DNA from: Mycobacterium sp. GA-2829
GTDB taxonomy: Bacteria; Actinomycetota; Actinomycetes; Mycobacteriales; Mycobacteriaceae
Direction of reading: 5' to 3'
Assembly (NCBI RefSeq): GCF_001499965.1
Contig: NZ_LQIT01000011.1
Location: forward strand, 58,863 to 122,862
DNA: 64,000 nt
Made by a program: the position numbers and the translations under genes. Of this stretch, positions 8,857-17,323 are shown in pieces. Under the pieces are notes generated by a model. That model had not been told where the DNA came from. It did no database searches and saw only the letters and a program-made list of their open reading frames with translations. Position 1 is the stretch's first letter, and every line of letters starts with the position of its first letter.

Positions 8857-10899
8857 ATGTCCAGTTCCACCGCATCGCCGATCATCACGAACGATCTCGT
8901 GCTACTCGACGTCGACGCCGGCGGAGACAAGGAAGCCGTCATCGGCCGACTCGTCGACCGGCTGTCCCACGCCGGGCGCACCAGCGACACCGACGGCCTG
9001 GTCTCCGCCGCGATGGCCCGCGAACAGCAGTCCGCCACCGGCCTTCCCGGCGGGATCGCGATCCCCCACTGCCGATCGCCCTACGTCGACACCGCCACCA
9101 TCGGCTTCGCCCGGCTGAAGCCCGGTGTCGACTTCGGCGCCCCGGACGGACCGGCCGACCTGGCCTTCCTGATCGCCGCGCCGGAGGCCGGTGGGTCCGA
9201 GCACATGAAACTGCTCTCCAGCCTTGCCCGCGCGTTGGTCCGCAAGGACTTCGTCGCGTCGCTGCGGGCGGCGTCGTCGGCCGACGAGGTCGTCGCGCTG
9301 GTCGATGGTGTGGTCAACCCGCAGGCCGCGGCGCCGAAGCCCGCCGAGGCACCGGTTGCGCCCGAGGCCGCGAAGGAAGAGCCGGCCAGACCGAAGACGC
9401 TGGTCGCGATCACCGCCTGCCCCACCGGAATCGCCCACACGTACATGGCCGCGGACTCACTCGTCGCGGCGGCCGAGAACGCCGGAGCCGTCCTGCACGT
9501 GGAGACGCAGGGCTCCTCGGGCAGCACCCCGCTGTCGGCGGAGACGATCGCGGAGGCCGACGCCGTCATCTTCGCCACCGACGTCGGGGTGAAAGACCGG
9601 CAGCGCTTCGCCGGCAAGCCCGTCATCGCCTCCGGCGTCAAACGTGCAATCAACGAACCCGACAGGATGATCGCCGAAGCGCTTGCCGCCGTGGATGATC
9701 CGGGGGCCGCGCGCGTGGAGGGCAGCGCCGACGCGCCGTCGACGGCCGCCGCGTCGGCATCCTCCGGCGTGGGGTGGGGTACCAGGACCCGCCAGATCCT
9801 GCTCACCGGTGTGAGCTACATGATTCCGTTCGTCGCGGCAGGCGGTCTGCTGATCGCGCTCGGCTTCCTGTTCGCGGGCTACGACATCGCGAACACTCCA
9901 GATGGCGAGACGGATTCGCTCGGCAAGATCATCGCCACGACGAACTCGCTGACCGACCTGCCGTCCGGCGGGCTCATGCAGTACCTCGGTGCGGTGCTGT
10001 TCACGCTCGGCGGGTTGGCGTTCTCGTTCCTCGTCCCGGCACTTGCCGGCTACATCGCGTTCGCGATCGCCGACCGGCCCGGCATCGCACCGGGCTTCAC
10101 CGCGGGTGCGGTCGCGGTTTTCGTCGGCGCCGGGTTCATCGGCGGCATCGTCGGCGGCCTGATCGCCGGTTTCGCCGCACTGTGGATCAACAAGATCGAC
10201 GTGCCAAGGTGGGCCCGCGGCCTGATGCCGGTGGTGATCATCCCGCTGTTCGCTTCGCTGGCCGTCGGCCTGTTGATGTTCTTGCTGCTGGGCCGCCCGC
10301 TGGCGGCGCTCACGTCGGGTCTGACGAACTGGCTGGGCGGGCTGTCCGGTAGTTCGGTCGTCATCCTCGGCGTCATCCTCGGCCTGATGATGTGCTTCGA
10401 CCTCGGCGGGCCGGTCAACAAGGCGGCGTACGCGTTCGCGACCGCCGGACTCAACGTCGCCGATCCGGCCTCGCTGCGGATCATGGCCGCGGTGATGGCT
10501 GCGGGCATGGTGCCCCCGCTGGCGATGGCGCTGGCCTCCACCGTGCGGCCGGGGCTGTTCACCGAACCAGAGCGCGAGAACGGCCGTGCCGCTTGGCTTC
10601 TCGGTGCGTCGTTCATCTCCGAAGGTGCGATTCCGTTCGCAGCGGCCGACCCGCTGCGCGTCATCCCGTCGATGATGTTCGGCGGCGCGGTGACCGGCGC
10701 TCTGATCATGGCCTTCGACGTCACGCTCAAGGCTCCGCACGGCGGCATCTTCGTGTTCTTCGCGATCGGACACCTGCTCTGGTTCCTCGTCGCGCTGGCC
10801 GTCGGCACCGCCGCCGGCGCCTTCGCGGTGGTCGCCGCCAAACAATTCGCCAAACCCAGAGCCGCCGCGGACCGGACGCCCGCACTCGCCAACGCCTGA
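8857..10899 (+). CDS. fruA: PTS fructose transporter subunit IIABC
   Basis: A fused fructose permease, 680 residues, which imports and phosphorylates fructose at C1. Domains in order: EIIA at about residues 10-150 with the phospho-histidine in GGIAIPHCRSP; EIIB at about 177-275 with the phospho-cysteine in ITACPTGIAHTYMAA; and a membrane EIIC from about 310 to the end (LLTGVSYMIPFVAAGGLLIA, MMCFDLGGPVNKAAY, FISEGAIPFAAADPLR). Ala/Pro/Glu-rich linkers join the domains. ATG 8857 is used; a GTG one codon upstream is possible. It sits between fruK and ptsH, so the operon supplies every PTS component except enzyme I, which is divergent. Confidence 0.93.
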   Translation: MSSSTASPIITNDLVLLDVDAGGDKEAVIGRLVDRLSHAGRTSDTDGLVSAAMAREQQSATGLPGGIAIPHCRSPYVDTATIGFARLKPGVDFGAPDGPADLAFLIAAPEAGGSEHMKLLSSLARALVRKDFVASLRAASSADEVVALVDGVVNPQAAAPKPAEAPVAPEAAKEEPARPKTLVAITACPTGIAHTYMAADSLVAAAENAGAVLHVETQGSSGSTPLSAETIAEADAVIFATDVGVKDRQRFAGKPVIASGVKRAINEPDRMIAEALAAVDDPGAARVEGSADAPSTAAASASSGVGWGTRTRQILLTGVSYMIPFVAAGGLLIALGFLFAGYDIANTPDGETDSLGKIIATTNSLTDLPSGGLMQYLGAVLFTLGGLAFSFLVPALAGYIAFAIADRPGIAPGFTAGAVAVFVGAGFIGGIVGGLIAGFAALWINKIDVPRWARGLMPVVIIPLFASLAVGLLMFLLLGRPLAALTSGLTNWLGGLSGSSVVILGVILGLMMCFDLGGPVNKAAYAFATAGLNVADPASLRIMAAVMAAGMVPPLAMALASTVRPGLFTEPERENGRAAWLLGASFISEGAIPFAAADPLRVIPSMMFGGAVTGALIMAFDVTLKAPHGGIFVFFAIGHLLWFLVALAVGTAAGAFAVVAAKQFAKPRAAADRTPALANA

Positions 10900-10956
10900 C
10901 GACCCCACCCACGCGCCCGAATGAACGATGCGCCAACCCTAGAGAAGGAATCCGCA

Positions 10957-11214
10957 ATGCCCGCACGTACCGTCACCGTCGGCTCGGCCATCGGCCTGCA
11001 CGCCCGCCCCGCCGCGATCATCGCCGAGGCCGTGGTCAGCGCAGGTGTGCCCGTCACGCTCGCGATGCCCGGAGGCGAACCCGTGGACGCTGGATCGGCG
11101 CTGATGATCATGACGCTGGGTGCGGGAAACGGCACCGAGGTCACCGTCGAGTCCGAGGATGCGGCGGTGATGGACACCATCGCCGGACTCGTCGAACAGG
11201 ACCTCGACGCCTGA
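10957..11214 (+). CDS. ptsH: phosphocarrier protein HPr
   Basis: An 85-residue HPr that relays phosphate from enzyme I to the EIIA domain of FruA. The active histidine is in IGLHARPAA, and the second conserved region is DAGSALMIMTLGAGNG. The ATG at 10957 follows AGAAGGAA at proper spacing; an upstream ATG at 10921 in the same frame lacks support and would add a non-family extension. It is the last gene of the fructose operon. Confidence 0.93.
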   Translation: MPARTVTVGSAIGLHARPAAIIAEAVVSAGVPVTLAMPGGEPVDAGSALMIMTLGAGNGTEVTVESEDAAVMDTIAGLVEQDLDA

Positions 11215-11316
11215 TCGGACCTCGAAAGTGCTGTGGGCAAATTCCGCAGCTACCCCCCGTCAGCTGCCCTTAAGCTTGCTCCGTGCATTCGACCGGACCG
11301 CACGGCATGATGAGAC

Positions 11317-11337
11317 GGGCCGCCCCCAGGGCGGCCC
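11317..11337. terminator. GC-rich hairpin between ptsH and mycP1
   Basis: GGGCCGCC (11317-11324) pairs with GGCGGCCC (11330-11337), followed by TGGGTTTG. It lies about 100 bases after ptsH and just before a TACACT -10-like element (11351-11356), so it may end the fructose operon and separate it from ESX-1 transcription. Confidence 0.45.
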
Positions 11338-11350
11338 TGGGTTTGCTGTC

Positions 11351-11356
11351 TACACT
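11351..11356 (+). promoter_or_regulatory. -10 element TACACT ahead of mycP1
   Basis: TACACT matches the mycobacterial TANNNT -10 pattern and lies about 45 bases upstream of the chosen mycP1 start. No convincing -35 is visible, and the hairpin just upstream occupies part of that region. Confidence 0.3.
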
Positions 11357-11402
11357 GAGGCGCGAATCTCACAGCGGGTCGATCAGGGGGGTGCCGAGCA
11401 CA

Positions 11403-12749
11403 GTGCAGAGGGTGGGCGTGATCCTCGCGGCGTTGTTGTTGGCGCTGGTCAGCGCACCGCCGGTGGGGGCCGTCGAACCCCCCGGCATCGACCCCGCCGC
11501 GCTGCCGCCGGACCAGACGGGGCCCGATTCGCCGACGGAGCAGCGCCGGGTGTGCTCGGCCCCGACCGTGCTGCCGAACTCGAACTTTGCCGACAAGCCG
11601 TGGCCGAACGACTACCTCCAGTTGGCCGAGGCCCAGAAGTTCGCCACCGGCGCGGGCGTGACCGTCGCCGTGATCGACACCGGGGTGAACGGTTCCCCGC
11701 GGGTGCCCGCCGAACCGGGCGGTGACTTCGTCGACCAGGCGGGCAACGGCATGTCGGACTGCGATTCGCACGGCACGCTGACCGCGTCCATCATCGCCGG
11801 CCGCGGCTCGCCCACCGACGGGTTCATCGGCGTCGCCCCCAACGCCCGCATCCTGTCGCTGCGGCAGACCTCGGAGGCGTTCCAACCGGTGGGCGCCCGC
11901 CAGGACCCCAACGACCCCAACACCACCCAGACCGCGGGCTCGCTGCGCAGCCTGGCCCGCGCCGTCGTCCACGCGGCCAACCTCGGCGCGCAGGTGATCA
12001 ACATCAGCGAGGCCGCCTGCTACAAGATCACCCGCCCCATCGACGAGACCGGCCTGGGTGCGGCGATCAACTACGCCGTCAACGCCAAGAACGCCGTGGT
12101 GATCGTGGCCGCGGGCAACACCGGGCAGGACTGTTCGCAAAACCCGCCGCCGGATCCCGCGGTGCCGAGCGATCCGCGCGGGTGGCAGGAAGTGCAGACC
12201 ATCGTCAGCCCGGCCTGGTACTCGCCGCTGGTGCTGACTGTCGGCAGCATCAACGACAACGGTCAGCCCAGCAACTTCTCGATGTCCGGCCCGTGGGTGG
12301 GCGCGGCGGCGCCGGGAGCGAACATCACCGCGCTCGGCTACGACGGCCAACCTGTCAACGCACTGCAGGGTCAGGACGGACCCATCCCGATCGGTGGCAC
12401 GTCGTTCTCGGCGGCATACGTCTCCGGCCTGGCCGCGCTGCTCAGACAGCGCTTCCCCGACCTGACCCCCGCGCAGATCATGAACCGGATCACCGCCACC
12501 GCACGCCATCCCGGCGGCGGCGTCGACAACTACGTCGGCGCGGGCGTGATCGATCCGGTCGCGGCGCTGACGTGGGATGTGCCCGAAGGCCCCGCCGAGA
12601 TCCCGTACCGCGTCAAGCAATTGCCCCCGCCGGTGTACGTGCCACCACCGGACCGCGGCCCCATCACGCTGGTCGTCGTGATCGGGGCGGGGCTGGCGCT
12701 CGCGCTCGGCCTCGGCGCTCTGGCGCGCCGGGCGTTGAGGCGCCGATGA
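11403..12749 (+). CDS. mycP1: ESX-1 mycosin protease MycP1
   Basis: A membrane-anchored subtilisin-like serine protease of the ESX-1 system, which processes EspB and stabilises the secretion complex. It starts with a signal peptide (VILAALLLALVSAPPVGA), then the N-terminal extension with PPDQTGPDSPTEQR, and the catalytic triad in AVIDTGVN (Asp), SDCDSHGTLTASII (His) and GGTSFSAAYVSGLAALLRQ (Ser). A C-terminal membrane helix (LVVVIGAGLALALGLGAL) ends in a basic tail. GTG 11403 gives 448 residues and aligns with known mycosins; GTG 11391, right after an AGGGGG run, is the alternative. It overlaps eccE1 by 4 bases (ATGA). Confidence 0.93.
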   Translation: MQRVGVILAALLLALVSAPPVGAVEPPGIDPAALPPDQTGPDSPTEQRRVCSAPTVLPNSNFADKPWPNDYLQLAEAQKFATGAGVTVAVIDTGVNGSPRVPAEPGGDFVDQAGNGMSDCDSHGTLTASIIAGRGSPTDGFIGVAPNARILSLRQTSEAFQPVGARQDPNDPNTTQTAGSLRSLARAVVHAANLGAQVINISEAACYKITRPIDETGLGAAINYAVNAKNAVVIVAAGNTGQDCSQNPPPDPAVPSDPRGWQEVQTIVSPAWYSPLVLTVGSINDNGQPSNFSMSGPWVGAAAPGANITALGYDGQPVNALQGQDGPIPIGGTSFSAAYVSGLAALLRQRFPDLTPAQIMNRITATARHPGGGVDNYVGAGVIDPVAALTWDVPEGPAEIPYRVKQLPPPVYVPPPDRGPITLVVVIGAGLALALGLGALARRALRRR

Positions 12750-14143
12750 AGTCCCTCGCCGCGCAGTTCGGTCTGCGGATGACGACCGGCCACCTCATGT
12801 GGGCGGCGGTGCTGATCCCGGCCTGCTTCGCGATCTTCGTCCCGCTGGGCCTGCTCTGGGTCGGCGTCACGGTGTCGGTGGTCATCGCGCTGATCGCGGT
12901 GGTGACCGTGCGTGGCCGCCGGTTGACGGGCTGGATCGCGGCGCTGTTCTCCTGGCGGCGCAGGCACCGCAGCACCCCGCCGGCGCCGTCGGAACCCGCC
13001 GTCGGCGCCACGGTCATGCCCGGCGACCACGTCGCGGTGCGATGGCAGGGCGATCACCTGATGTCGGCGATCGAGCTGGTCCCCCGGCCGTTCACCCCGA
13101 CCGTGGTGGTCAACGGCCAGTCGTTCACCGACGACGTCCTCGACACCGCCCTGGTGGAGAGGCTGATCGCCGCGCACTGCCCCGAACTCGAGGCGGACGT
13201 GGTGGCCGCGGGCTACCGGGTCGGCAAGACCGCACCGGCCAGCCTGGTGGCGCTCTACGAACAGGTCGTCGGCCCGTATCCGGCGCCGGCCAGCAGGCGG
13301 ACGTGGATCGTGCTGCGCGCGGATCCGGAGTCGACGCGCCGCTCGGCGCACCGCCGTGACAGTGGGGTGGCGGGCCTCGCCCGGTACCTCGTCGCGTCGA
13401 CGACGCGGTTGGCGGATCAGTTGGCCAGCAACGGGATCGACGCCCGGCCGAGCCGCAGTTTCGACGATTTCGACAGCGCCACCGAGGTGAGCTTCGAACG
13501 GGAGACGTGGTCGGCGATCAAGGGCCGCAGCACGTTCACCGCCGCCTACAGCGCCCCCGGCGGACCGGACGTGTGGTGGTCGGCGCGCGCGGACCACACG
13601 ATCACCCGGATGCGGATTCGTCCGGGCGCCGCCCCGACGACGACCGTGCTGCTGACGACGCTGGCGAATCCGTCGACACCGCGGGGTTTTTCGTGCCTGT
13701 TCGGCGGTCAGCGCGCCGCACTGCAGGGCATCAGCCCGGTCACCGACAAGCATTACGAACTGCCGGTCGGGTCGGCGGGCATCCTCATCGGCGAGACCGC
13801 CGAACGCCACCCGGTGTACATGCCGTTCGACGATGTCGACGTCAGCATCAACCTCGGCGACGCACGGTTGTTCACGCAGTTCGTGGTCCGCTCGGCGGCC
13901 GCGGGCGCCGTGGTGACCCTGGGCCCGCAGTTCACCGAATTCGCCGGGTTCGTCAACGGGCGGATCGGCGGTGAGGCCAAACTGACGTGGCCGAACGCCA
14001 CCACCTACCTGAGCCCACATCCCGGCGTGGGCCGAGTCATCCTGCGCCACAACTTCATCGACACCCCGCGGCACCGGCAACTGCCCATCAGGTTGATCAA
14101 CCCGCGGGAGGAAAGTCGCTACCAATTGGCTCTCGAGCAGTGA
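12746..14143 (+). CDS. eccE1: ESX-1 core membrane component EccE1
   Basis: A 465-residue component of the ESX-1 membrane complex, placed at its periphery in known structures. Two membrane helices lie near the N-terminus (about residues 16-56, LMWAAVLIPACFAIF and LWVGVTVSVVIALIAVVTV), followed by a soluble domain with VVVNGQSFTDDVLDTALVER and, in the second half, GRSTFTAAYSAPGGPDVWWS and SCLFGGQRAALQGISPV. ATG 12746 overlaps the mycP1 stop; espB follows 15 bases after its stop. Order mycP1-eccE1-espB-espL on one strand is typical of ESX-1. Confidence 0.93.
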   Translation: MKSLAAQFGLRMTTGHLMWAAVLIPACFAIFVPLGLLWVGVTVSVVIALIAVVTVRGRRLTGWIAALFSWRRRHRSTPPAPSEPAVGATVMPGDHVAVRWQGDHLMSAIELVPRPFTPTVVVNGQSFTDDVLDTALVERLIAAHCPELEADVVAAGYRVGKTAPASLVALYEQVVGPYPAPASRRTWIVLRADPESTRRSAHRRDSGVAGLARYLVASTTRLADQLASNGIDARPSRSFDDFDSATEVSFERETWSAIKGRSTFTAAYSAPGGPDVWWSARADHTITRMRIRPGAAPTTTVLLTTLANPSTPRGFSCLFGGQRAALQGISPVTDKHYELPVGSAGILIGETAERHPVYMPFDDVDVSINLGDARLFTQFVVRSAAAGAVVTLGPQFTEFAGFVNGRIGGEAKLTWPNATTYLSPHPGVGRVILRHNFIDTPRHRQLPIRLINPREESRYQLALEQ

Positions 14144-14158
14144 GCTGAGGAGGAGAAC

Positions 14159-15730
14159 ATGTCGGGGGACGAAGTACGGGTCGAACCGTCGGACGTGCGT
14201 GTGACCGCCAGCAAGATCAACGCGGAATGGTCCGCCGCACCGAGCAACCCCATCCCGCCCTGCGGTCTCCGGCTCGCCGGTCTTGCCATCGCGCAGCTCA
14301 ATGCCTCCGCAGCGGAGGTGACCGCCCACCTGAAGTCCGGCGAGGCCGAGGCCACCCGGCTCTCACAGTCGTTCATGGAGGCGGCGCGGGTCTATGGAGA
14401 AGTCGACGACGCAGCCCGAGCCGCTCTCGAATCCGGAGTGAACCCGTCCATCCCACCGATCCCGATCTCACCGGATCTCTCACCCCCGGTACCGATTCCG
14501 GCCGATCTGCCGGCCCGCCCCGACTCCCCAGAGCCGACTTTCCTCGACGTATACGACGCCGCCACACAGATCCAGCAGCCCGATCAGGCGACCTCGCTCG
14601 ACTCGTTCGAGACCGCCTGGAGCGACTATGCCGCCAGCCTGGACGCCCGCGCCGATTCGCTCACGATGCCGCCCGGCTGGGAAGGCGCCGCCGCCGAGGC
14701 GGCGGGCAACTCGCTGAAATCTCACCAGGATTGGCTCCACAAGATGGCCGAGACCTGCCGCAAGCTGTCCGAGCAGGCCGGAGAAGTCGCCGAGGCCCAC
14801 CGCGCGGCGGTGGCCGAGCATCCCACCGTCGCGGAAGTGCAGGCGGTGCGTGACCGTATCCAGCACGCCATGGACGCGGCGGAGGGCAAGGCGGCGATCG
14901 CCGAATACGCTGCGCTGCAAGCGAAAAGCGAGCAGGTGCTGGGTGCGTACGCCGTCAAGGCGTATTCCGCACCGATCAATTCGCCCGACGTCCCGACCGG
15001 TGCGCCGAAGATGGGCTCGGTATCGGAAAACGGCGATCCACGGAAGGCCCCGAAATCCGGGCAGGACCCGGCCGGTACCGGTGCCGGTCAGGGCGGCGGC
15101 GCCGGCGGTGGTCAGCCCGGTGGCGGCCAACCCGGTGCCTCACCGCTGCGGGAGGAGAGCCCCGGCGGACGGGCCACGCCGCAGCCCGCGGCCGCCTCGT
15201 CCGGTGGCGGTTCGCCGTCCGGTGGCGGTGGCGCTCCCAGTGGCGGCGGGGGCGGTGCACCGTCGGGTGGCGGTGCTCCCGGTGGTGGGCTGCCCGCCGG
15301 GTTGCCGGGCGGACTGCCCGGCGGCGGTCCCGATGGGCTGCCGCCGATCGACGATCCCGCGCTGAAGCCCGCGGCCGCCTCGGGCGGTGGGGGTGCCGGC
15401 GGCGGTGCCGGCGGTGGTGGCGGTGGTGGCGGCGTTCCGCCGTCGCCGCTCCAACCCGCGGTCGGTGCGGATTCCGTCGCACCCGGTCCCGCGGGCGCAC
15501 GCGGCGGCGCGGTGGCCGGTGCGGGTCCCGCGGGCGCGGCGGGTCCGATGGGCGGTATGGGCGGTATGCCGATGGGCGGCGCGGGCGCCGGCCTCGGCGG
15601 CCAGGTCGGCCAGAGGAAGCGCACGCCCGGTCTGTCGCCCGACGAGGAGCTCTACGTCGAGGACCGCCCGTTCACCGAATCGATCATCGGTTACCGGTCC
15701 AAGGCGCCGGAACGCAAGGACGAGAAGTGA
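14159..15730 (+). CDS. espB: ESX-1 secreted substrate EspB
   Basis: EspB is a secreted PE/PPE-fold protein, cleaved by MycP1, that oligomerises outside the cell. This 523-residue copy has both halves of the bipartite secretion signal: YGEVD (YxxxD/E, residues 79-83) and WEG (174-176). The helical PE-PPE-like part extends to about 270. A long low-complexity tail rich in Gly, Pro and Ala with SGGG and GGMGG runs follows, and a conserved end resembling ELYVEDRPFTESIIGYR closes the protein. ATG 14159 has GAGGAGGAG upstream. It overlaps espL by 4 bases (GTGA). I see no espK, the usual EspB chaperone gene, nearby. Confidence 0.92.
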   Translation: MSGDEVRVEPSDVRVTASKINAEWSAAPSNPIPPCGLRLAGLAIAQLNASAAEVTAHLKSGEAEATRLSQSFMEAARVYGEVDDAARAALESGVNPSIPPIPISPDLSPPVPIPADLPARPDSPEPTFLDVYDAATQIQQPDQATSLDSFETAWSDYAASLDARADSLTMPPGWEGAAAEAAGNSLKSHQDWLHKMAETCRKLSEQAGEVAEAHRAAVAEHPTVAEVQAVRDRIQHAMDAAEGKAAIAEYAALQAKSEQVLGAYAVKAYSAPINSPDVPTGAPKMGSVSENGDPRKAPKSGQDPAGTGAGQGGGAGGGQPGGGQPGASPLREESPGGRATPQPAAASSGGGSPSGGGGAPSGGGGGAPSGGGAPGGGLPAGLPGGLPGGGPDGLPPIDDPALKPAAASGGGGAGGGAGGGGGGGGVPPSPLQPAVGADSVAPGPAGARGGAVAGAGPAGAAGPMGGMGGMPMGGAGAGLGGQVGQRKRTPGLSPDEELYVEDRPFTESIIGYRSKAPERKDEK

Positions 15731-16059
15731 CCGGCGAGATGCACCCGCAGGTCGCGGCGGTGCTCGCCCAGGCGCAGCGGTTGCAGTCGATCATGGACGA
15801 GCAACTGCACAAGATGCAGCATCAGACGTTCACGGCATTCGACGACACCGAGACGGTGGCGGTGACGTTGGACGGGCACCTTCAGCTGACGGACATCCAC
15901 ATCGAGGACGGGCTGCTGCGCAACGGTGCGCATGTCGTCGAACACCGGCTCAACGAGGCCCTGCACAATGCGACCGAGGCCGCGGCCGCCTCGATGGACG
16001 CCGACCGCGAACGGATCGATGCGCAGGTCGCGGAGCTGACCGAGAGCTGGCAGCCCTGA
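15727..16059 (+). CDS. espL: ESX-1 associated protein EspL (YbaB/EbfC-like)
   Basis: A 110-residue YbaB/EbfC-fold protein. EspL is cytosolic and needed for stability of EspB and other substrates in M. tuberculosis. Residues resemble the family along the whole length: VAAVLAQAQRLQSIMDEQL, TETVAVTLDGHLQLTDIHIEDGLL and RLNEALHNATEAAAAS. GTG 15727 overlaps espB's stop; ATG 15739 is an in-frame alternative. Its last 56 coding bases fall in a 122-bp direct repeat whose second copy lies 2.2 kb away, beyond the AbiE-like insertion. The coding sequence here is intact. Confidence 0.9.
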   Translation: MTGEMHPQVAAVLAQAQRLQSIMDEQLHKMQHQTFTAFDDTETVAVTLDGHLQLTDIHIEDGLLRNGAHVVEHRLNEALHNATEAAAASMDADRERIDAQVAELTESWQP

Positions 16060-16125
16060 TTCAGCCGCCGGGCAGGTCGACCTTCGCGATCGCCTCCCGG
16101 CCGGCGCGGTCACCGGTCTCGTAGT
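16004..16125. repeat. 122-bp direct repeat, left copy (espL 3' end plus remnant of EspC-like 3' end)
   Basis: Bases 16004-16125 match 18208-18329 at 120 of 122 positions by my reading; mismatches are 16014 G/T and 16074 A/T. The copy contains the final 56 bases of espL and, on the opposite strand, only the last 20 codons plus stop of the EspC-like gene, from its conserved Tyr codon. It marks the left edge of an inserted module. Confidence 0.93.
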
Positions 16126-16160
16126 ACTACTCCCGGATATCACCGACCGGGTCTTCTCAC

Positions 16161-16185
16161 TAGCATCGGTCACCACCCGGTGCTA
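16161..16185. repeat. imperfect palindrome TAGCA...TGCTA at left end of the island
   Basis: TAGCATCGGT and ACCCGGTGCTA form an imperfect dyad around CACC, just upstream of the AbiEi-like gene. It may be a regulatory site or part of the recombination history; no function can be assigned. Confidence 0.3.
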
Positions 16186-16200
16186 GGCCTTGATGTGCGC

Positions 16201-16238
16201 CGTTTCGTAAAATAGGGTGTTTCTCACTATGCGAAACG
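16201..16238 (+). promoter_or_regulatory. promoter and candidate autoregulatory operator of the AbiE-like module
   Basis: A TAAAAT -10-like hexamer (16208-16213) lies 15 bases before the ATG at 16229. Seven-base arms CGTTTCG (16201-16207) and CGAAACG (16232-16238) flank it. Known AbiEi antitoxins repress their own promoters by binding inverted repeats, so the arrangement fits, but it is inferred. Confidence 0.4.
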
Positions 16239-17323
16239 CCATGCGAGACGAAACATCCGTCCGCGAGACCGCCGTCGAAGTGCTGCGATCGCGACTGCCT
16301 CCAACATGGCGCGTCGAAACGCGGCTGCAGCCCGAGGCGGAACCGCACGCTGACTTCCACGTGACGTTGACCAACCCGGATGGGGCCAACGTCAACTTCG
16401 CCGCCGAGGTGAAATCTGCCGTGCCCGCATCGACGAAAGCCATCGCCAGGCATTTGCGTGCGGTGGCGGCCGCGCACGGCGGAGGTGCTCCCTTGATGTA
16501 CGTCGCCGACTACGTGAGCCCGCCCCTCCGCAAGGAGCTCGACGAGCTCGGCATCAGCTATCTGGACACGACCGGTTGGGTCAGCCTCACCGCGTCGGAT
16601 CCTCCGGTGCTGATTCGCCTCGAGGGCGCAGCCAGGCCACCGCGACCCCGGCAAACCAAGGCCACCACTCGCCTCAACGGGCCCGCTGCGGCGCGCGCAA
16701 TCCGGTACCTCCTTGAGGGCCACCCACCTGTCGGAGTCCGCGAGCTAGCGAAGTTGTCCTCGACCAGCGCTGCCGCAGTGTCGAAGTTGATGCCGACACT
16801 AGTTGACGCCGGCGCGATCGAGCGGGACGAGGACGGCACAATCGCCCATATCCGCAAGCGAACTCTCCTCGACCGCTGGGTCGCGGACTACAGCTTCACC
16901 AACAGCAACAGTGTCGTTCTGGATTACATCGCGACTCGGGGTCTCGAACGGACGCTGGAAAAATGCCGCGGACGGAACGACTTTACTGCTACCGGTTCGA
17001 TTGCGGCGCGCAGTTATCTGCCCGCCGGCGTTACCTCGGTCGTGCCGCTAACCTTGCTGTGCCTGTATACCGACGACATCACCCGCCTTGCAGACAGCCT
17101 CGAACTTCTGCGCGCAGACCGCGCTTCCAGCAACGTAATGATCACGGCACCGCGCGATCGCACACTACTTGGCGGAGGTCATCGCCTCGTATCCGGATTA
17201 CGGATAGCACCGATCTCCCAAGTGCTGGCTGATCTGCTGACTCTCCCAAGGGGTCGGCTCGCACAGGAGGCCGAGCAGCTCATTGAAATCTTGGCGAGGA
17301 GCGACAATGCCTGGACAGAATAA
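16229..17323 (+). CDS. AbiEi-like antitoxin/transcriptional regulator of a type IV TA-like module
   Basis: A 364-residue protein. The N-terminal half (about 20-130) resembles a small alpha/beta nuclease-like fold with AEVKSAVP and LDTTGWVSL; the middle is a winged helix (VGVRELAKLSSTSAAAVSKLMPTL, about 170-220); the C-terminal region (IAARSYLPAGVTSVVPLTLLCLYT) is unassigned. This layout and the partner resemble AbiEi-type antitoxins paired with nucleotidyltransferase toxins. ATG 16229 has AGGGTG nine bases upstream; GTG 16217 is an alternative. It overlaps the partner gene by 17 bases. The base composition and codon use look less GC-biased than the surrounding ESX-1 genes, as expected of acquired DNA. 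Assignment to the AbiE family is moderate; the HTH and pairing are clear. Confidence 0.6.
   Translation: MRNAMRDETSVRETAVEVLRSRLPPTWRVETRLQPEAEPHADFHVTLTNPDGANVNFAAEVKSAVPASTKAIARHLRAVAAAHGGGAPLMYVADYVSPPLRKELDELGISYLDTTGWVSLTASDPPVLIRLEGAARPPRPRQTKATTRLNGPAAARAIRYLLEGHPPVGVRELAKLSSTSAAAVSKLMPTLVDAGAIERDEDGTIAHIRKRTLLDRWVADYSFTNSNSVVLDYIATRGLERTLEKCRGRNDFTATGSIAARSYLPAGVTSVVPLTLLCLYTDDITRLADSLELLRADRASSNVMITAPRDRTLLGGGHRLVSGLRIAPISQVLADLLTLPRGRLAQEAEQLIEILARSDNAWTE

Noticed and set aside
15090..15600. PE-PGRS-like protein suggested by the Gly-rich stretch
   Set aside because: The stretch is the low-complexity tail of EspB, shown by the YxxxD and WxG elements before it and the conserved end after it.
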